DNA of 64,000 nucleotides from Actinoplanes couchii (GCF_016862075.1 NZ_BOMG01000078.1:23763-87762); one strand, 5' to 3'. Positions 41,204 through 49,849 are shown, counted from the first letter of the stretch. The notes: generated from the sequence alone by a model not told the origin. A program made the numbers and translations.

Positions 41204-42331
41204 GTGCCCCAACGACCCGTAGCGGTCTTCGCTCTCTCCGCCCGGGCACGCCGGGAAGCGTTCCCCGCCCCCGTCCTGGCCCGTCTCCACCACCTGGTCC
41301 ACCTGCAACCGGACGCATCCGCCCCCCACCAGGCTCTTCCTCAGCCTTCCCCTACTCAGCCTTCTGCTTCTCAGCCCTCCGTTTCTCAGCCTTCTGCGCG
41401 GGGGCACGGTCAACCACCTTCCCGTTCTCTCGTCCAGGCTCACGCCGCGCCCGCCGCTGAGCCGTTCGCCCAAGCTCACGCCCAAGCTCTCGCTCGGGCC
41501 GAGGTGCTGATCACGGGGTGGGGAGCGCCTCGCATCGATGCCGCGTTTCTTGATGCCGCGCCCGGGCTGCGGATCGTCGTGCACGCCGCCGGGACGGTGA
41601 AACGCCTGATCGATCCGGTCGTCTTCGAGCGCGGCATCGTCGTCACGTCGGCCGCGCAGGCCAACGCGCTGCCGGTCGCCGAGTACACGATGGCCGCCCT
41701 GTTCCTCGGCGCCAAGCAGACCTTCCGGCGTTCCCGCGCCTACACCGGAGGCGGTTTCCCGCCCGGCGGCGGCCCGGGCCTGCTCGGCTCGACGGTCGGC
41801 ATCATCGGCGCGTCCCGGGTCGGCCGGCTGGTCCTGGAACGTCTGCATCATCTTGACGTCAACGTGTTGCTGGCCGATCCATACGTCAACATGGACGAGG
41901 CGAACGCCCTCGGCGCCGTGCTGACCGATGTCGACGACCTCTGCGCCCGCAGCGACCTGATCAGCCTGCACGCCCCGGCCCTACCCGAGACCCACCACCT
42001 GATCGACGCCCGGCGTCTGGCCCTGATGCCACCCGGAGCGGTCCTGATCAACACCGCCCGGGGTTCCCTGGTGGACACCGAAGCCCTGGTGGAGGCCTGC
42101 ACCGCCGGCCGGATCACCGCACTGCTGGACGTGACCGATCCGGAGCCGCTGCCCACCGGCCACCCACTGCTGACCCTCGACAACGTCTTCCTGACGCCAC
42201 ACCTGGCCGGAGCCGAGGGCCGAGAGGTGCAGAGACTGGGAGAATTCGCCACCGCCGAGATAGCCCGCTTCCTACGAGGCGACCCCCTACAGGGCCAAAT
42301 CCACCTGGACCACTTGGCCCGAATCGCATGA
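41204..42331 (+). CDS. D-isomer-specific 2-hydroxyacid dehydrogenase
   Basis: A 375-aa NAD-dependent dehydrogenase. VGIIGASRVGRLVLERL near residue 200 is the Rossmann motif. The catalytic triad is seen in NTARGSLVD (Arg), DPEPLP (Glu region) and TPHLAGA (His). Residues about 40-95 are an extra Pro/Gln/Ser/Ala stretch (PSPTQPSASQPSVSQPSA) that splits the N-terminal substrate domain and is encoded by short DNA repeats. GTG start behind TGGAGG. It is divergent from the sugar importer and shares its operator region. It may reduce a keto-acid produced from the imported sugar. Confidence 0.87.
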   Translation: MPQRPVAVFALSARARREAFPAPVLARLHHLVHLQPDASAPHQALPQPSPTQPSASQPSVSQPSARGHGQPPSRSLVQAHAAPAAEPFAQAHAQALARAEVLITGWGAPRIDAAFLDAAPGLRIVVHAAGTVKRLIDPVVFERGIVVTSAAQANALPVAEYTMAALFLGAKQTFRRSRAYTGGGFPPGGGPGLLGSTVGIIGASRVGRLVLERLHHLDVNVLLADPYVNMDEANALGAVLTDVDDLCARSDLISLHAPALPETHHLIDARRLALMPPGAVLINTARGSLVDTEALVEACTAGRITALLDVTDPEPLPTGHPLLTLDNVFLTPHLAGAEGREVQRLGEFATAEIARFLRGDPLQGQIHLDHLARIA

Positions 42332-43719
42332 CCCCCACCGAACACCCAGCCCCGCCCTCCACCGGCCGTCCGGGCCTCGCGTCCGCCGAGCACCCGCCTT
42401 CACCGGCTGCCGTGCATCCAGCCTCGCCCGCCGCCGAGCACCCAGCCTTGTCCTCCACCGGCCGTCCAGGCCTTGTGTCCGCCGAGTGCCCGCCTTCACT
42501 GGCTGCCGTGCATCCAGCCTCGCCCGCCGCCGAGCACCCAACCCCGCCCTCCACCGGCCGTCCAGGCCTTGCATCCGCCGAGTGCCCGCCCATACCGGCC
42601 GCCGATTATTCGGCCCCGGCCCTCGCTGAAGGCCCCGCCTCACCCGCCGCCGAGCACCCACCGTCACCCTTCTCCAGACGCCCGCCCTCGCTCGCCGCTG
42701 AACGTCCCGCCTCCTCCGCCGCTGAACGGTGTGGCCTGGGCGTTGTTGGTTCTGCGGGCGGTGGGGTTCGGGAGTTGCTTGATGACGAGCTGGCCTTGGC
42801 CATGGATCCCGGGCCTCGCCTGCCGCTCGGTGCGGGTGGTCTTGCTGCCATGCGTGGTCCTGCCATGCGTGGTCCTGCCATGCGGGGTCCTGCCGGGGGT
42901 GGTGCCGCCGGGGGTGGTGGGGCGGTTACTGGTCTGCCGGTTGAGGTGTGTCGTGATCTGCGGAAACTTGTGGTTCGGCCGGCTGGGAGCGGTGGGCGGC
43001 GGCTGCCGGGACTGTTGTGGATCCATGGGGGCGGATATGTCGGCGGGCTGCCGGAGCACGGGCAGGACTTCCTCGAGGAGATGGCGCACCGGCTCGGCGC
43101 GGTGATCGTGTCGCCCGACTACCGGCTCGCCCCGGAGAACCCCTATCCGGCGGCGCTGAACGACTGCCGTGACGTACTTGACTGGATGCATCGACATGTT
43201 GACGATGTTGATTCCAGTCAACTGTTGATCGGTGGCAACAGTGCCGGAGCCGGTCTCGCCGCCGCCCTCGCGTTGATCAACCGAGATCAGGACCACGTTC
43301 CCGTACTCGGGCAGATGTTGATCTATCCCATGCTCGACGACCGGACCGTGCTGCGACCCGCCGACCCGTGGACCGGCCGTTACGTCTGGACGCCGGAGCA
43401 GAACGCCTTCGGCTGGCGGTCGGTGCTCGGCCCGGACTGGCCCCCCGGCGATCCGGCGATCCCCGCCTACGCGGCGCCGGCCCGGGCCACCGACCTGTCC
43501 GGTCTGCCGCGGGCGTTCGTGGCCACCGGAACACTCGACCTGTTCCTGGACGAGAACGTCGACTACGCCCGGCGGCTGATGCGAGCCGGCGTCCCGACCG
43601 GCCTGCACGTGGAGCCCGGCGCGGTACACGGCTACCTGGGAATGCCCGGAACCCGCCTCGGCCGCAAACTCCGCCGAACCGTCACCGACACCATGGCCGA
43701 GTGGCTCTCCGGTAGGTGA
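42328..43719 (+). CDS. Alpha/beta hydrolase (HSL-type esterase) with long repeat-built N-terminus
   Basis: The catalytic part (about residues 215-463) is a hormone-sensitive-lipase-type esterase: WIHGGGYVGG oxyanion block, nucleophile GNSAGAG, LDLFLDENVDYA (Asp) and AVHGYLG (His). The first roughly 150 residues consist of a 32-residue repeat (TGRPGLASAEHPPSPAAVHP and on) present two and a half times, and MRGPA occurs three times further on. Such text is not part of the family. The ATG overlaps the dehydrogenase stop (ATGA), favouring this start, but a start nearer LDDELALAMDPGPRLP cannot be excluded. Possible role: deacetylation of the imported glycan (inference). Confidence 0.8.
   Translation: MTPTEHPAPPSTGRPGLASAEHPPSPAAVHPASPAAEHPALSSTGRPGLVSAECPPSLAAVHPASPAAEHPTPPSTGRPGLASAECPPIPAADYSAPALAEGPASPAAEHPPSPFSRRPPSLAAERPASSAAERCGLGVVGSAGGGVRELLDDELALAMDPGPRLPLGAGGLAAMRGPAMRGPAMRGPAGGGAAGGGGAVTGLPVEVCRDLRKLVVRPAGSGGRRLPGLLWIHGGGYVGGLPEHGQDFLEEMAHRLGAVIVSPDYRLAPENPYPAALNDCRDVLDWMHRHVDDVDSSQLLIGGNSAGAGLAAALALINRDQDHVPVLGQMLIYPMLDDRTVLRPADPWTGRYVWTPEQNAFGWRSVLGPDWPPGDPAIPAYAAPARATDLSGLPRAFVATGTLDLFLDENVDYARRLMRAGVPTGLHVEPGAVHGYLGMPGTRLGRKLRRTVTDTMAEWLSGR
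42343..42610 (+). repeat. 96-bp tandem repeat inside the esterase gene
   Basis: Units starting ACCGGCCGTCC lie at 42361, 42457 and 42553, exactly 96 bp (32 codons) apart. Similarity starts about 18 bp earlier and fades after 42600. Each unit itself contains smaller CAYCCRGCC-type repeats. Confidence 0.9.
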
Positions 43720-43891
43720 ACGGTCGCCGGCACCAGGACCGAGTGGCTCTCCGGTAGGTGAACGGTCGCCGGCACCATGGCCGAGTGGCTCTCCGGCAGG
43801 TAAACGGTCGCCGGCGCCATGGCCGAGTGGCTCTCCGAAAGGTGAACGTTCACCGTCTCCATGGTCGAGTGGCTCTCCGAAAGGTGAACGG
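43690..43891 (+). repeat. 42-bp tandem repeat of the esterase gene end, five copies with stop codons
   Basis: GAGTGGCTCTCC occurs at 43699, 43741, 43783, 43825 and 43867, always 42 bp apart. The first copy encodes the esterase C-terminus Glu-Trp-Leu-Ser-Gly-Arg-stop. The others repeat it beyond the stop, each with its own in-frame stop (TGA, or TAA in one unit). The copies diverge gradually from left to right. Confidence 0.95.
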
Positions 43892-44111
43892 GATGCGGGG
43901 TCCAGGAGACCCTGCTGGGCTGTCCGGGTCGCACCGAGGCGGGTCGCTTCGCCCGGCGTACCTTCAGCGACGACGCCCGCGAGCCGGAGAGCCGACCCAC
44001 CAGTGCGGGAGCCGGCCTGCCGCCTCGACCGGGACGGCAAGCTCGACCGGTGTTCATCCGCCTCGCCGAACTCGATGCCCGGCCGCCGCACCTCTTGCGC
44101 ACAATGGAGGG

Positions 44112-44657
44112 ATGAGCGAGGGCATCATTCTGTACGGGGATCAGGTGGAGGCCGTGGCCGAGGCGCTCCGGGAACTGAACCCCAGGTACGGGACGGACGT
44201 GCCGGTCCGGTGCTGCGAGGACGGGGCGGAGGCGGACGCCGTCCGGGAGGCGGAACCCGGCATCGACTGGTCGGTGGTCGAGATGTACCGGCCGGGTGTC
44301 GACCGGGCGAAGGCCACCGGCGACGGGCTCTGGTTGAACACGTCCCTGGTGACACCGGACCGGGCGGCCCGAGCGATCGAGAAGCCCGATCTGACGGCCT
44401 GGTACGAGATCGAGAACCCGACCCGGGTGGTCAGCGTGGACGGCGGGCCGCCCGCGGACGACTACAGCAATCTCACGATCGTCGTCCCGGAGGACCAGCG
44501 GCAGATCGTGCACGCGGTCCCGGAGGGCGGGACGAGACCGCCGTGCGTCTCGCCCGACGCGGACATGGTGATGCCTACGGGTGACCTGTGGGTATTGGTG
44601 CAGGCCCGCCAGCCGGACCGGATCCTGTGCCCGGAGTGCACAGCCCGCCACCCTTGA
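44112..44657 (+). CDS. Hypothetical protein
   Basis: A 181-aa acidic soluble protein beginning MSEGIILYGDQVEAVAEALR, with a pair of cysteines (VRCCEDG) and a closing CPECTARHP that could contribute to a metal site. No known domain, signal peptide or membrane helix was recognised. GGAGGG is immediately next to the ATG, too close for normal use, so the transcript may be leaderless or the start may differ. It stands alone between two repeat arrays. Function unknown. Confidence 0.65.
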   Translation: MSEGIILYGDQVEAVAEALRELNPRYGTDVPVRCCEDGAEADAVREAEPGIDWSVVEMYRPGVDRAKATGDGLWLNTSLVTPDRAARAIEKPDLTAWYEIENPTRVVSVDGGPPADDYSNLTIVVPEDQRQIVHAVPEGGTRPPCVSPDADMVMPTGDLWVLVQARQPDRILCPECTARHP

Positions 44658-44860
44658 CGGGGAACCGTCAGGCGCGGGAAATACGCGGATCATCGAGCCC
44701 GAACCCTCTACTGTGCCCAGGCAGGGCGAAGGCCGGGGAAGGGGAACCTGCCGGAAGGGCAGGCCCACCTGAGGACAGGCAACCTGTCGGGAGGGCAGGC
44801 CTGCCTGCGGACGGGAAACCTGCCGGCAAAGGAAGGCCCGTCTGCGGACGGGAAGCCCGC

Positions 44861-44975
44861 CGGGAAAGGGCGACGGGAGGCCCGCCGGGAAAGGGCGGAC
44901 GAGAGGCCCGCCGGGAAAGGGCAGGCGGGAAGCTTGCCGGGAAAGGGCAGGCGGGAAGCCTACCGGGAAAGGGAA
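44861..44975. repeat. 25-26 bp tandem repeat, five copies
   Basis: CGGGAAAGGG begins at 44861, 44886, 44912, 44938 and 44964 (period 25, 26, 26, 26), with GGGAGGCCCGC-like text between. More degenerate copies extend left to about 44745. This fills the 355-bp gap before the SDR gene. Confidence 0.88.
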
Positions 44976-45030
44976 GTCCGGCCAGCAGAGAGAGGCCGGA
45001 AAGCGGCAAGCGATGAACGGGGACCAAGAC

Positions 45031-45780
45031 GTGACGAACAACAGACCGGTGGCACTGGTGACCGGTGTGGGGCGGACCGTGGGGATCGGGGCCGGTATCG
45101 CGGCTCGGCTGGCCGCCTCCGGGTGGGATGTGGCGATCACCTACTGGGGTGGTTATGACGAGCGGATGACCTGGGGACCGGACACCGGCGCGCCCGAGGC
45201 GATCGTGAAGTCGTTCGCGGGGCGTGGGCTGGCGGTCGAGGCGGACCTCACCGATCCGGCGGCACCGGCGGCGATCTTCGATCAGGTGGAGGAACGGCTC
45301 GGGCCGGTCACCGCGCTGGTCATGAGCCACGCCGAATCGGTCGACTCGGGGCTGTTCGACACCGGCGTGGAGAGTTTCGACAGGCATTTCGCGGTCAACG
45401 CCCGCGCCTCCTGGCTGTTGATCCGGGAGCACGGGCTACGGTTCAAGGGCGCCCACGGCACCGGCCGGGTCATCGCCCTGACCAGTGATCACACGGTGGG
45501 GAACCTGCCCTATGGGGCGAGCAAGGGCGCCCTGGACCGGATCACCAGAGCGGCCGCTCACGAGCTGGCCCACCTCGGCATCACCTCCAACGTGATCAAT
45601 CCCGGTCCGATCGACACCGGCTGGATGACCGACCAGGTCCGGGACGACTGCCTGGCGGCGACGCCTCTGCAGCGGCTCGGCACACCACAGGACACCGCGA
45701 ACCTGGTCGAGTTCCTCTGCTCCGAGAAGGGGCAGTGGATCAATGGGCAGCTGCTGATGAGCAACGGCGGATTCGCCTGA
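45031..45780 (+). CDS. SDR-family oxidoreductase
   Basis: A short-chain dehydrogenase of 249 aa. VTGVGRTVGIGAGIAARLA is the cofactor-binding start, ADLTDPAAP the acidic cofactor loop, SDHTVGNLPYGASKGAL the Ser-Tyr-x-x-x-Lys active site, and NPGPIDTGWM the family block after it. GTG at 45031 (GGGGA at good distance) gives the usual SDR N-terminus; an ATG at 45013 is an in-frame alternative. The frame ends exactly where a LacI-type operator begins. Substrate unknown; carbonyl reduction in the surrounding sugar pathway is plausible. Confidence 0.87.
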   Translation: MTNNRPVALVTGVGRTVGIGAGIAARLAASGWDVAITYWGGYDERMTWGPDTGAPEAIVKSFAGRGLAVEADLTDPAAPAAIFDQVEERLGPVTALVMSHAESVDSGLFDTGVESFDRHFAVNARASWLLIREHGLRFKGAHGTGRVIALTSDHTVGNLPYGASKGALDRITRAAAHELAHLGITSNVINPGPIDTGWMTDQVRDDCLAATPLQRLGTPQDTANLVEFLCSEKGQWINGQLLMSNGGFA

Positions 45781-45794
45781 GGAAAGCGCTTGCC
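45781..45794. promoter_or_regulatory. LacI-type operator before the esterase-GH42 gene
   Basis: GGAAAGCGCTTGCC with the perfect core AAGCGCTT (45784-45791), 60 bp before the ATG at 45854. Nearly the same as the site at 30637, which suggests one regulator for both. Confidence 0.7.
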
Positions 45795-45853
45795 CGCCCC
45801 GACAACCCCTGTCTAGGGTGGCTTAATACGTTTCATTAGGCGAGGTGCGGATT

Positions 45854-48772
45854 ATGCATTCCGATCTTGAGGTGACCGGTCCGCACGGAGCGATCCCGGT
45901 CCGTGTCTTCGAGCCCGAGCGAGAGCCGGGCGCACAGCCGGGCGCAGGACCCGGGAAAGAAGCCGGGAAGGAACCCGGAGCGGTCCTCGTCTGGGCCCAC
46001 GGCGGCGGCTTCCGGCACGGCGCCCTCGGCATGCCCGAATCGGATCATGTCGGCGCCGAGCTGGCCCGCCGGGCGAACGCGATCGTCTTCTCGGTCGGCT
46101 ACCGCCTGGCCGTCGACGGCGTGCGCTACCCGATCCCGATCGACGACGTGCACGCCGTCTGGGAGTGGGTCACCGCCCGCGACGACCTGCCGTCCCGCAA
46201 GGCGATCGGCGGCGCGAGCGCAGGCGCGGCCCTGGCCCTGGCCAGCGCACTGAGGTCCCGGGACGAAACCGAGGCCCGAAAAGAATGCAAGGCCCGGGAC
46301 GAGAGCAAGGCCGAGGACGAAAGCGAGGCCCGGGACGAGAGCAAGGCCGAGGACGAAAGCGAGGCCCGGGAAGGAAGCGAGGCCCGGGAAGAAGGCGGGG
46401 CCGAGGAAGGAAGCGGGGCCCGGGGAGGAAGGATCCCGGATCTGATCCTCCTGGCCTACCCGTTCGCGCACTTCCCGGTGCCGACTCTGGGGCTGGGGCG
46501 CCACCAGGAGGAGATCGAGGACATGGTCCGCAACTACGTGGGCCGGATCAGCGACCTCCCGCCGGACGCCCTGCCCGGCGCGGCCCGCCTCGACGGCCTC
46601 CCTCCGGTGCACATCGTCCTCTCCGAGCACGACGACCTGCGCCCCTCCGGTGAGCTGCTGGAACGACAGCTGCGCGAGGTCGGTGTCGAGGTCGAGTCGC
46701 TGCTGGCCCGCGGTTCGACACACGGCCACTTCAACCGGCCGCTGGAGGAGCCCGAGCCGGTCGACGTCTCGCTGGGGTTCTTCGCGAGCGCGTTACGCGT
46801 ACCGCAGCAGGCTCCGAAGTGGTTGAAGAAGGCCGATGCGGAGCCGCGGATCGAATTCGGCGCCGACTACAACCCCGAGCAGTGGCCGCGCGAGGTGTGG
46901 GCGGAGGATGTGCGGGCCATGCGTGAGGCCGGCGTCACCGTCGTCTCGCTGGGGATCTTCTCGTGGGTGCGGCTGGAACCCGACGAGGGCCGGTACGACT
47001 TCGGCTGGCTCGACGACATCATCGAGCTGCTGCACGCCAACGGCATCCTGGTCGACCTGGCTACTCCGACCGCGTCGCCGCCACCGTGGCTGACCACGAA
47101 GCATCCGGAGATCCTGCCGGTCGACGTGGACGGCCGCACGGTGTGGCCGGGCGCGCGCCAGCATTGGCGGCCCACGTCGCCGGTCTTCCGCGATCACGCG
47201 CTGCGACTGGTCCGCAAGATCGCCACCAGGTACCAGGGGCATCCGGCCGTCACCGCCTGGCACGTCAACAACGAGCTGGGCTGCCACAACGTCCACGACT
47301 ACTCCGACGACGCGGCGCGCGCGTTCCGGATCTGGCTGCGGAAGCGGTACCGCGATCTGGACACCTTGAACAGCGCGTGGGGGACCGCGTTCTGGTCGCA
47401 GAACTACAGCGACTGGGACCAGCTCCTGCCGCCGCGGTTCGCCAACGGGCCGGTCAACCCGACCCAGCAGCTCGACTTCCAGCGGTTCTCGTCGGACGCG
47501 CTGAAGGACTACTACCTGGCCGAGCGCCGGATTCTGCGGGAACTCACCCCGGACGTCCCGGTGACCACGAATTTCATGGTCGCCGGGGACATCAACGGGA
47601 TGAACTACCCGGACTGGGCGGCCGAGGTCGACTTCGTCGCCAATGATCACTACACCCGGCCCGGCCCGCAGTCCCGTGACGAGCTGTCGTTCTCGGCCAA
47701 CCTGACCGGCAACCTGATCGCCGGGCGGCCCTGGTTCCTGATGGAGCACTCGACGAGCGCGGTCAACTGGCAGCCGGTCAACATCCCGAAACTGCCCGGC
47801 GAGCTGGAGCGGGATTCGCTCACCCACGTCGCCCACGGTGCCGACGGCGTGTGTTTCTTCCAGTGGCGCGCGTCGAAGGCGGGTGCCGAGAAGTACCACT
47901 CGGCGATGCTGCCGCACGCCGGGACCGACAGCGCGCTCTTCCGGGCGGTCACCGATCTCGGCGCGCGGTTGCGGTCACTTTCGGACATCGCCGGGATTGC
48001 TCGTACGCCGGCGCAGGTGGCCGTGGTGATCGACTACGAGTCGTGGTGGGCCGCCGAGCTGGATTCGCACCCGACCGACCGGCTGCGCTACCGCCGGGAG
48101 GCGCTGGACTGGTACACCGCGCTGCTCGACCGGGGCATCCGCGCCGACGTCGTCCCGATCACCGCCGATCTGAGCGGATATCGCCTGGTCGTGGCCCCGA
48201 TCCTGCACGTGGTCCCGGTTCCACTGCAAGAGCGGTTGCGGTCGTACGTCGGATCAGGCGGTCACCTGGCCACCACCTACTTCTCCGGCATCGTGGACGA
48301 GAACGACCACGCGTGGCTCGGCGGTTACCCGGGCGCGCTGCGGGATCTGCTCGGCATCCGGGTCGAGGAGTTCACCCCGCTGCTCGACGGGGTGACCGCC
48401 CCGCTGACCAACGGCACGTCCGGCACCCTGTGGTCGGAGCGTGTCGACGTGACCGACCCGGCCGTCAAGGTCCTCGCCACGTACGACCACGGCGGCCCGG
48501 CCGTCACCCGGCGTGCGGTGGGGGAGGGCTCGGCGTCCTACGTCTCCACCCGTCTGGGCCCGGCCGGCCTGGCCCCGGTCCTCGACGACCTCCTGCCCGC
48601 GGCGGGTGTCGACAGCGAACTGCCGCCCGAGCTGCGGGGCCGGGTGGAGCTGGCGGTCCGTGGCCGGGCCCGCTTCCTGATCAACCGCACCGATCAGCCG
48701 GTCGACCTGTCGTCGCTGCCCGGAGTGCCGGACGACCTCCTGCCGGCCCGCGGCGTGGTGGTCGTCCGGTGA
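45854..48772 (+). CDS. Esterase-beta-galactosidase (GH42) fusion protein
   Basis: A 972-aa two-enzyme protein. Residues 1-315 are an alpha/beta hydrolase: AHGGGF (48-53), nucleophile elbow GGASAG (about 119-124), SEHDDLR, and HGHF near 290. A charged insertion (about 135-194, Ala-Arg-Asp-Glu-Ser repeats) breaks this domain. Residues 333-972 are a complete GH42 beta-galactosidase: GADYNPEQWP start, acid/base Glu in HVNNELG (about 473), nucleophile Glu in FLMEHSTSAVNW (about 631), then the trimerisation and C-terminal domains. No signal peptide, so it is cytoplasmic. It could remove acyl groups and galactose from one imported oligosaccharide. AGGTG precedes the ATG; a GTG three codons earlier is possible. 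Confidence 0.88.
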   Translation: MHSDLEVTGPHGAIPVRVFEPEREPGAQPGAGPGKEAGKEPGAVLVWAHGGGFRHGALGMPESDHVGAELARRANAIVFSVGYRLAVDGVRYPIPIDDVHAVWEWVTARDDLPSRKAIGGASAGAALALASALRSRDETEARKECKARDESKAEDESEARDESKAEDESEAREGSEAREEGGAEEGSGARGGRIPDLILLAYPFAHFPVPTLGLGRHQEEIEDMVRNYVGRISDLPPDALPGAARLDGLPPVHIVLSEHDDLRPSGELLERQLREVGVEVESLLARGSTHGHFNRPLEEPEPVDVSLGFFASALRVPQQAPKWLKKADAEPRIEFGADYNPEQWPREVWAEDVRAMREAGVTVVSLGIFSWVRLEPDEGRYDFGWLDDIIELLHANGILVDLATPTASPPPWLTTKHPEILPVDVDGRTVWPGARQHWRPTSPVFRDHALRLVRKIATRYQGHPAVTAWHVNNELGCHNVHDYSDDAARAFRIWLRKRYRDLDTLNSAWGTAFWSQNYSDWDQLLPPRFANGPVNPTQQLDFQRFSSDALKDYYLAERRILRELTPDVPVTTNFMVAGDINGMNYPDWAAEVDFVANDHYTRPGPQSRDELSFSANLTGNLIAGRPWFLMEHSTSAVNWQPVNIPKLPGELERDSLTHVAHGADGVCFFQWRASKAGAEKYHSAMLPHAGTDSALFRAVTDLGARLRSLSDIAGIARTPAQVAVVIDYESWWAAELDSHPTDRLRYRREALDWYTALLDRGIRADVVPITADLSGYRLVVAPILHVVPVPLQERLRSYVGSGGHLATTYFSGIVDENDHAWLGGYPGALRDLLGIRVEEFTPLLDGVTAPLTNGTSGTLWSERVDVTDPAVKVLATYDHGGPAVTRRAVGEGSASYVSTRLGPAGLAPVLDDLLPAAGVDSELPPELRGRVELAVRGRARFLINRTDQPVDLSSLPGVPDDLLPARGVVVVR
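46258..46436 (+). repeat. In-frame charged repeat within the fusion gene
   Basis: GCCCGGGACGAGAGCAAGGC and the 18-bp GCCGAGGACGAAAGCGAG alternate as a 36-bp unit, then decay into GAGGCCCGGGAAGRAAGC variants. They encode about 60 residues of Ala, Arg, Asp, Glu, Ser and Lys inside the esterase domain, directly after its nucleophile helix. Confidence 0.88.
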
Positions 48773-48779
48773 TCCGGGA

Positions 48780-49826
48780 TCAGGGGTGCAGCGGTGCCGC
48801 CGTCTCGGAGATCTTCAGCGAGGGCACCCGCTTGTAGTGGTGCCGTTCCTTGACCTCCTGGTGGAGCTGGGCGGCGGGCCAGCGCAGCCACTTCTCGTCC
48901 GCGGCGGCGATGACCCGGCCGTCGGCATGCCGGACGGTGGAGATCATCAGGTGCTCGTGCATCTGGTCGGAGACCCGTAGGGAGGTGCCGTCGGCCGATC
49001 GGTTCACCGTCCGCTGCGAGTCCCAGGCGTTCCAGGTGTCGACGGCGCTCGGGAACCAGATGATCTCCAGGTCGACGACCGCGTCGCTGTCGGTGGTCGT
49101 GTACTGGAACTCGGCGGTGTGCTCGCACCCCTGGTACCGGCCCGCGCAGCCCTGCAGATCGGTGGCCGAGACCCGGGTCAGGTCGTCGCCCTGGAGACGC
49201 ATGGTGACCTCGGGGAAGATGTGCGTCGTCATGATCACCGCGTCGGCGCTGTCGTCGTGGTTGTCGACGTAGGTGAAGATACCGCCCAGCACGAGGGTGG
49301 CGAACACCAGCAGCCCCGGAACGATGCCGGATCCGGAGCCGACCACCCGGGCGATGAACATGCCGAGCAGCAGCAACACGCCGCCCACCGCGAGCGTGCC
49401 GATTCCCCACAGCATCCCGGAGCTGAGCTCGGTCGAGCCGTCACCGGTCATCCGGGTCCGCGGGTCGGGCGCCAGCAGGAACACGACCGTGAGGGTGGCC
49501 GTCCCCAGCACCAGCAGGACGATCCGGCCGCGGATGCCACAGTGCCGGAACGAGAATCCGGCGCCCAGCCCGAACACCAGAGTGAGCATGACCAGCATCC
49601 AGCCGACGACGGCCAGGCCGCCGTCGTGGCATCCGGTCACCCAGCAGGCCGCGGCGGCGAGTGCGTCACCGGCGGCCGTGGACGATGACCCCAGACCGAA
49701 TCCGATCAGGGCCGCCAGGAGCACCCCGCCGAGGCCCGCGAACCACCAGTGCACCGGCTCCCCGGTCCGGACCGGCGGTGGTGCGGGCTCGACACGTCGA
49801 TTGCGGTTCTTGCGCTTCGTTGCCAT
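48780..49826 (-). CDS. Hypothetical membrane protein
   Basis: A 348-aa protein. A basic N-terminus (MATKRKNRNRR) is followed by four to five transmembrane segments (WWFAGLGGVLLAALIGFGLG, VVGWMLVMLTLVFGLGAGF, IVLLVLGTATLTVVFLLA, MLWGIGTLAVGGVLLLLGMF, IVPGLLVFATLVLGGIFTYV), then a soluble C-terminal domain of about 150 residues containing a Cys pair (GCAGRYQGCEH). No known domain. The ATG at 49826 is chosen as the first methionine after non-coding text. Convergent with the fusion gene, 7 bp apart. Function unknown. Confidence 0.78.
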   Translation of the reverse strand: MATKRKNRNRRVEPAPPPVRTGEPVHWWFAGLGGVLLAALIGFGLGSSSTAAGDALAAAACWVTGCHDGGLAVVGWMLVMLTLVFGLGAGFSFRHCGIRGRIVLLVLGTATLTVVFLLAPDPRTRMTGDGSTELSSGMLWGIGTLAVGGVLLLLGMFIARVVGSGSGIVPGLLVFATLVLGGIFTYVDNHDDSADAVIMTTHIFPEVTMRLQGDDLTRVSATDLQGCAGRYQGCEHTAEFQYTTTDSDAVVDLEIIWFPSAVDTWNAWDSQRTVNRSADGTSLRVSDQMHEHLMISTVRHADGRVIAAADEKWLRWPAAQLHQEVKERHHYKRVPSLKISETAAPLHP

Positions 49827-49849
49827 CGGGGTCCGATGATACGAAACGA

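Noticed and set aside
41395..41480. Frameshift in the 2-hydroxyacid dehydrogenase
   Set aside because: The frame stays continuous from the GTG to the stop with conserved motifs on both sides; the odd text is an in-frame low-complexity insertion.
43632..45140. Minus-strand frame with repeated HLSESHS text
   Set aside because: Open only because the 42-bp array has a period divisible by three; no folded-domain features.
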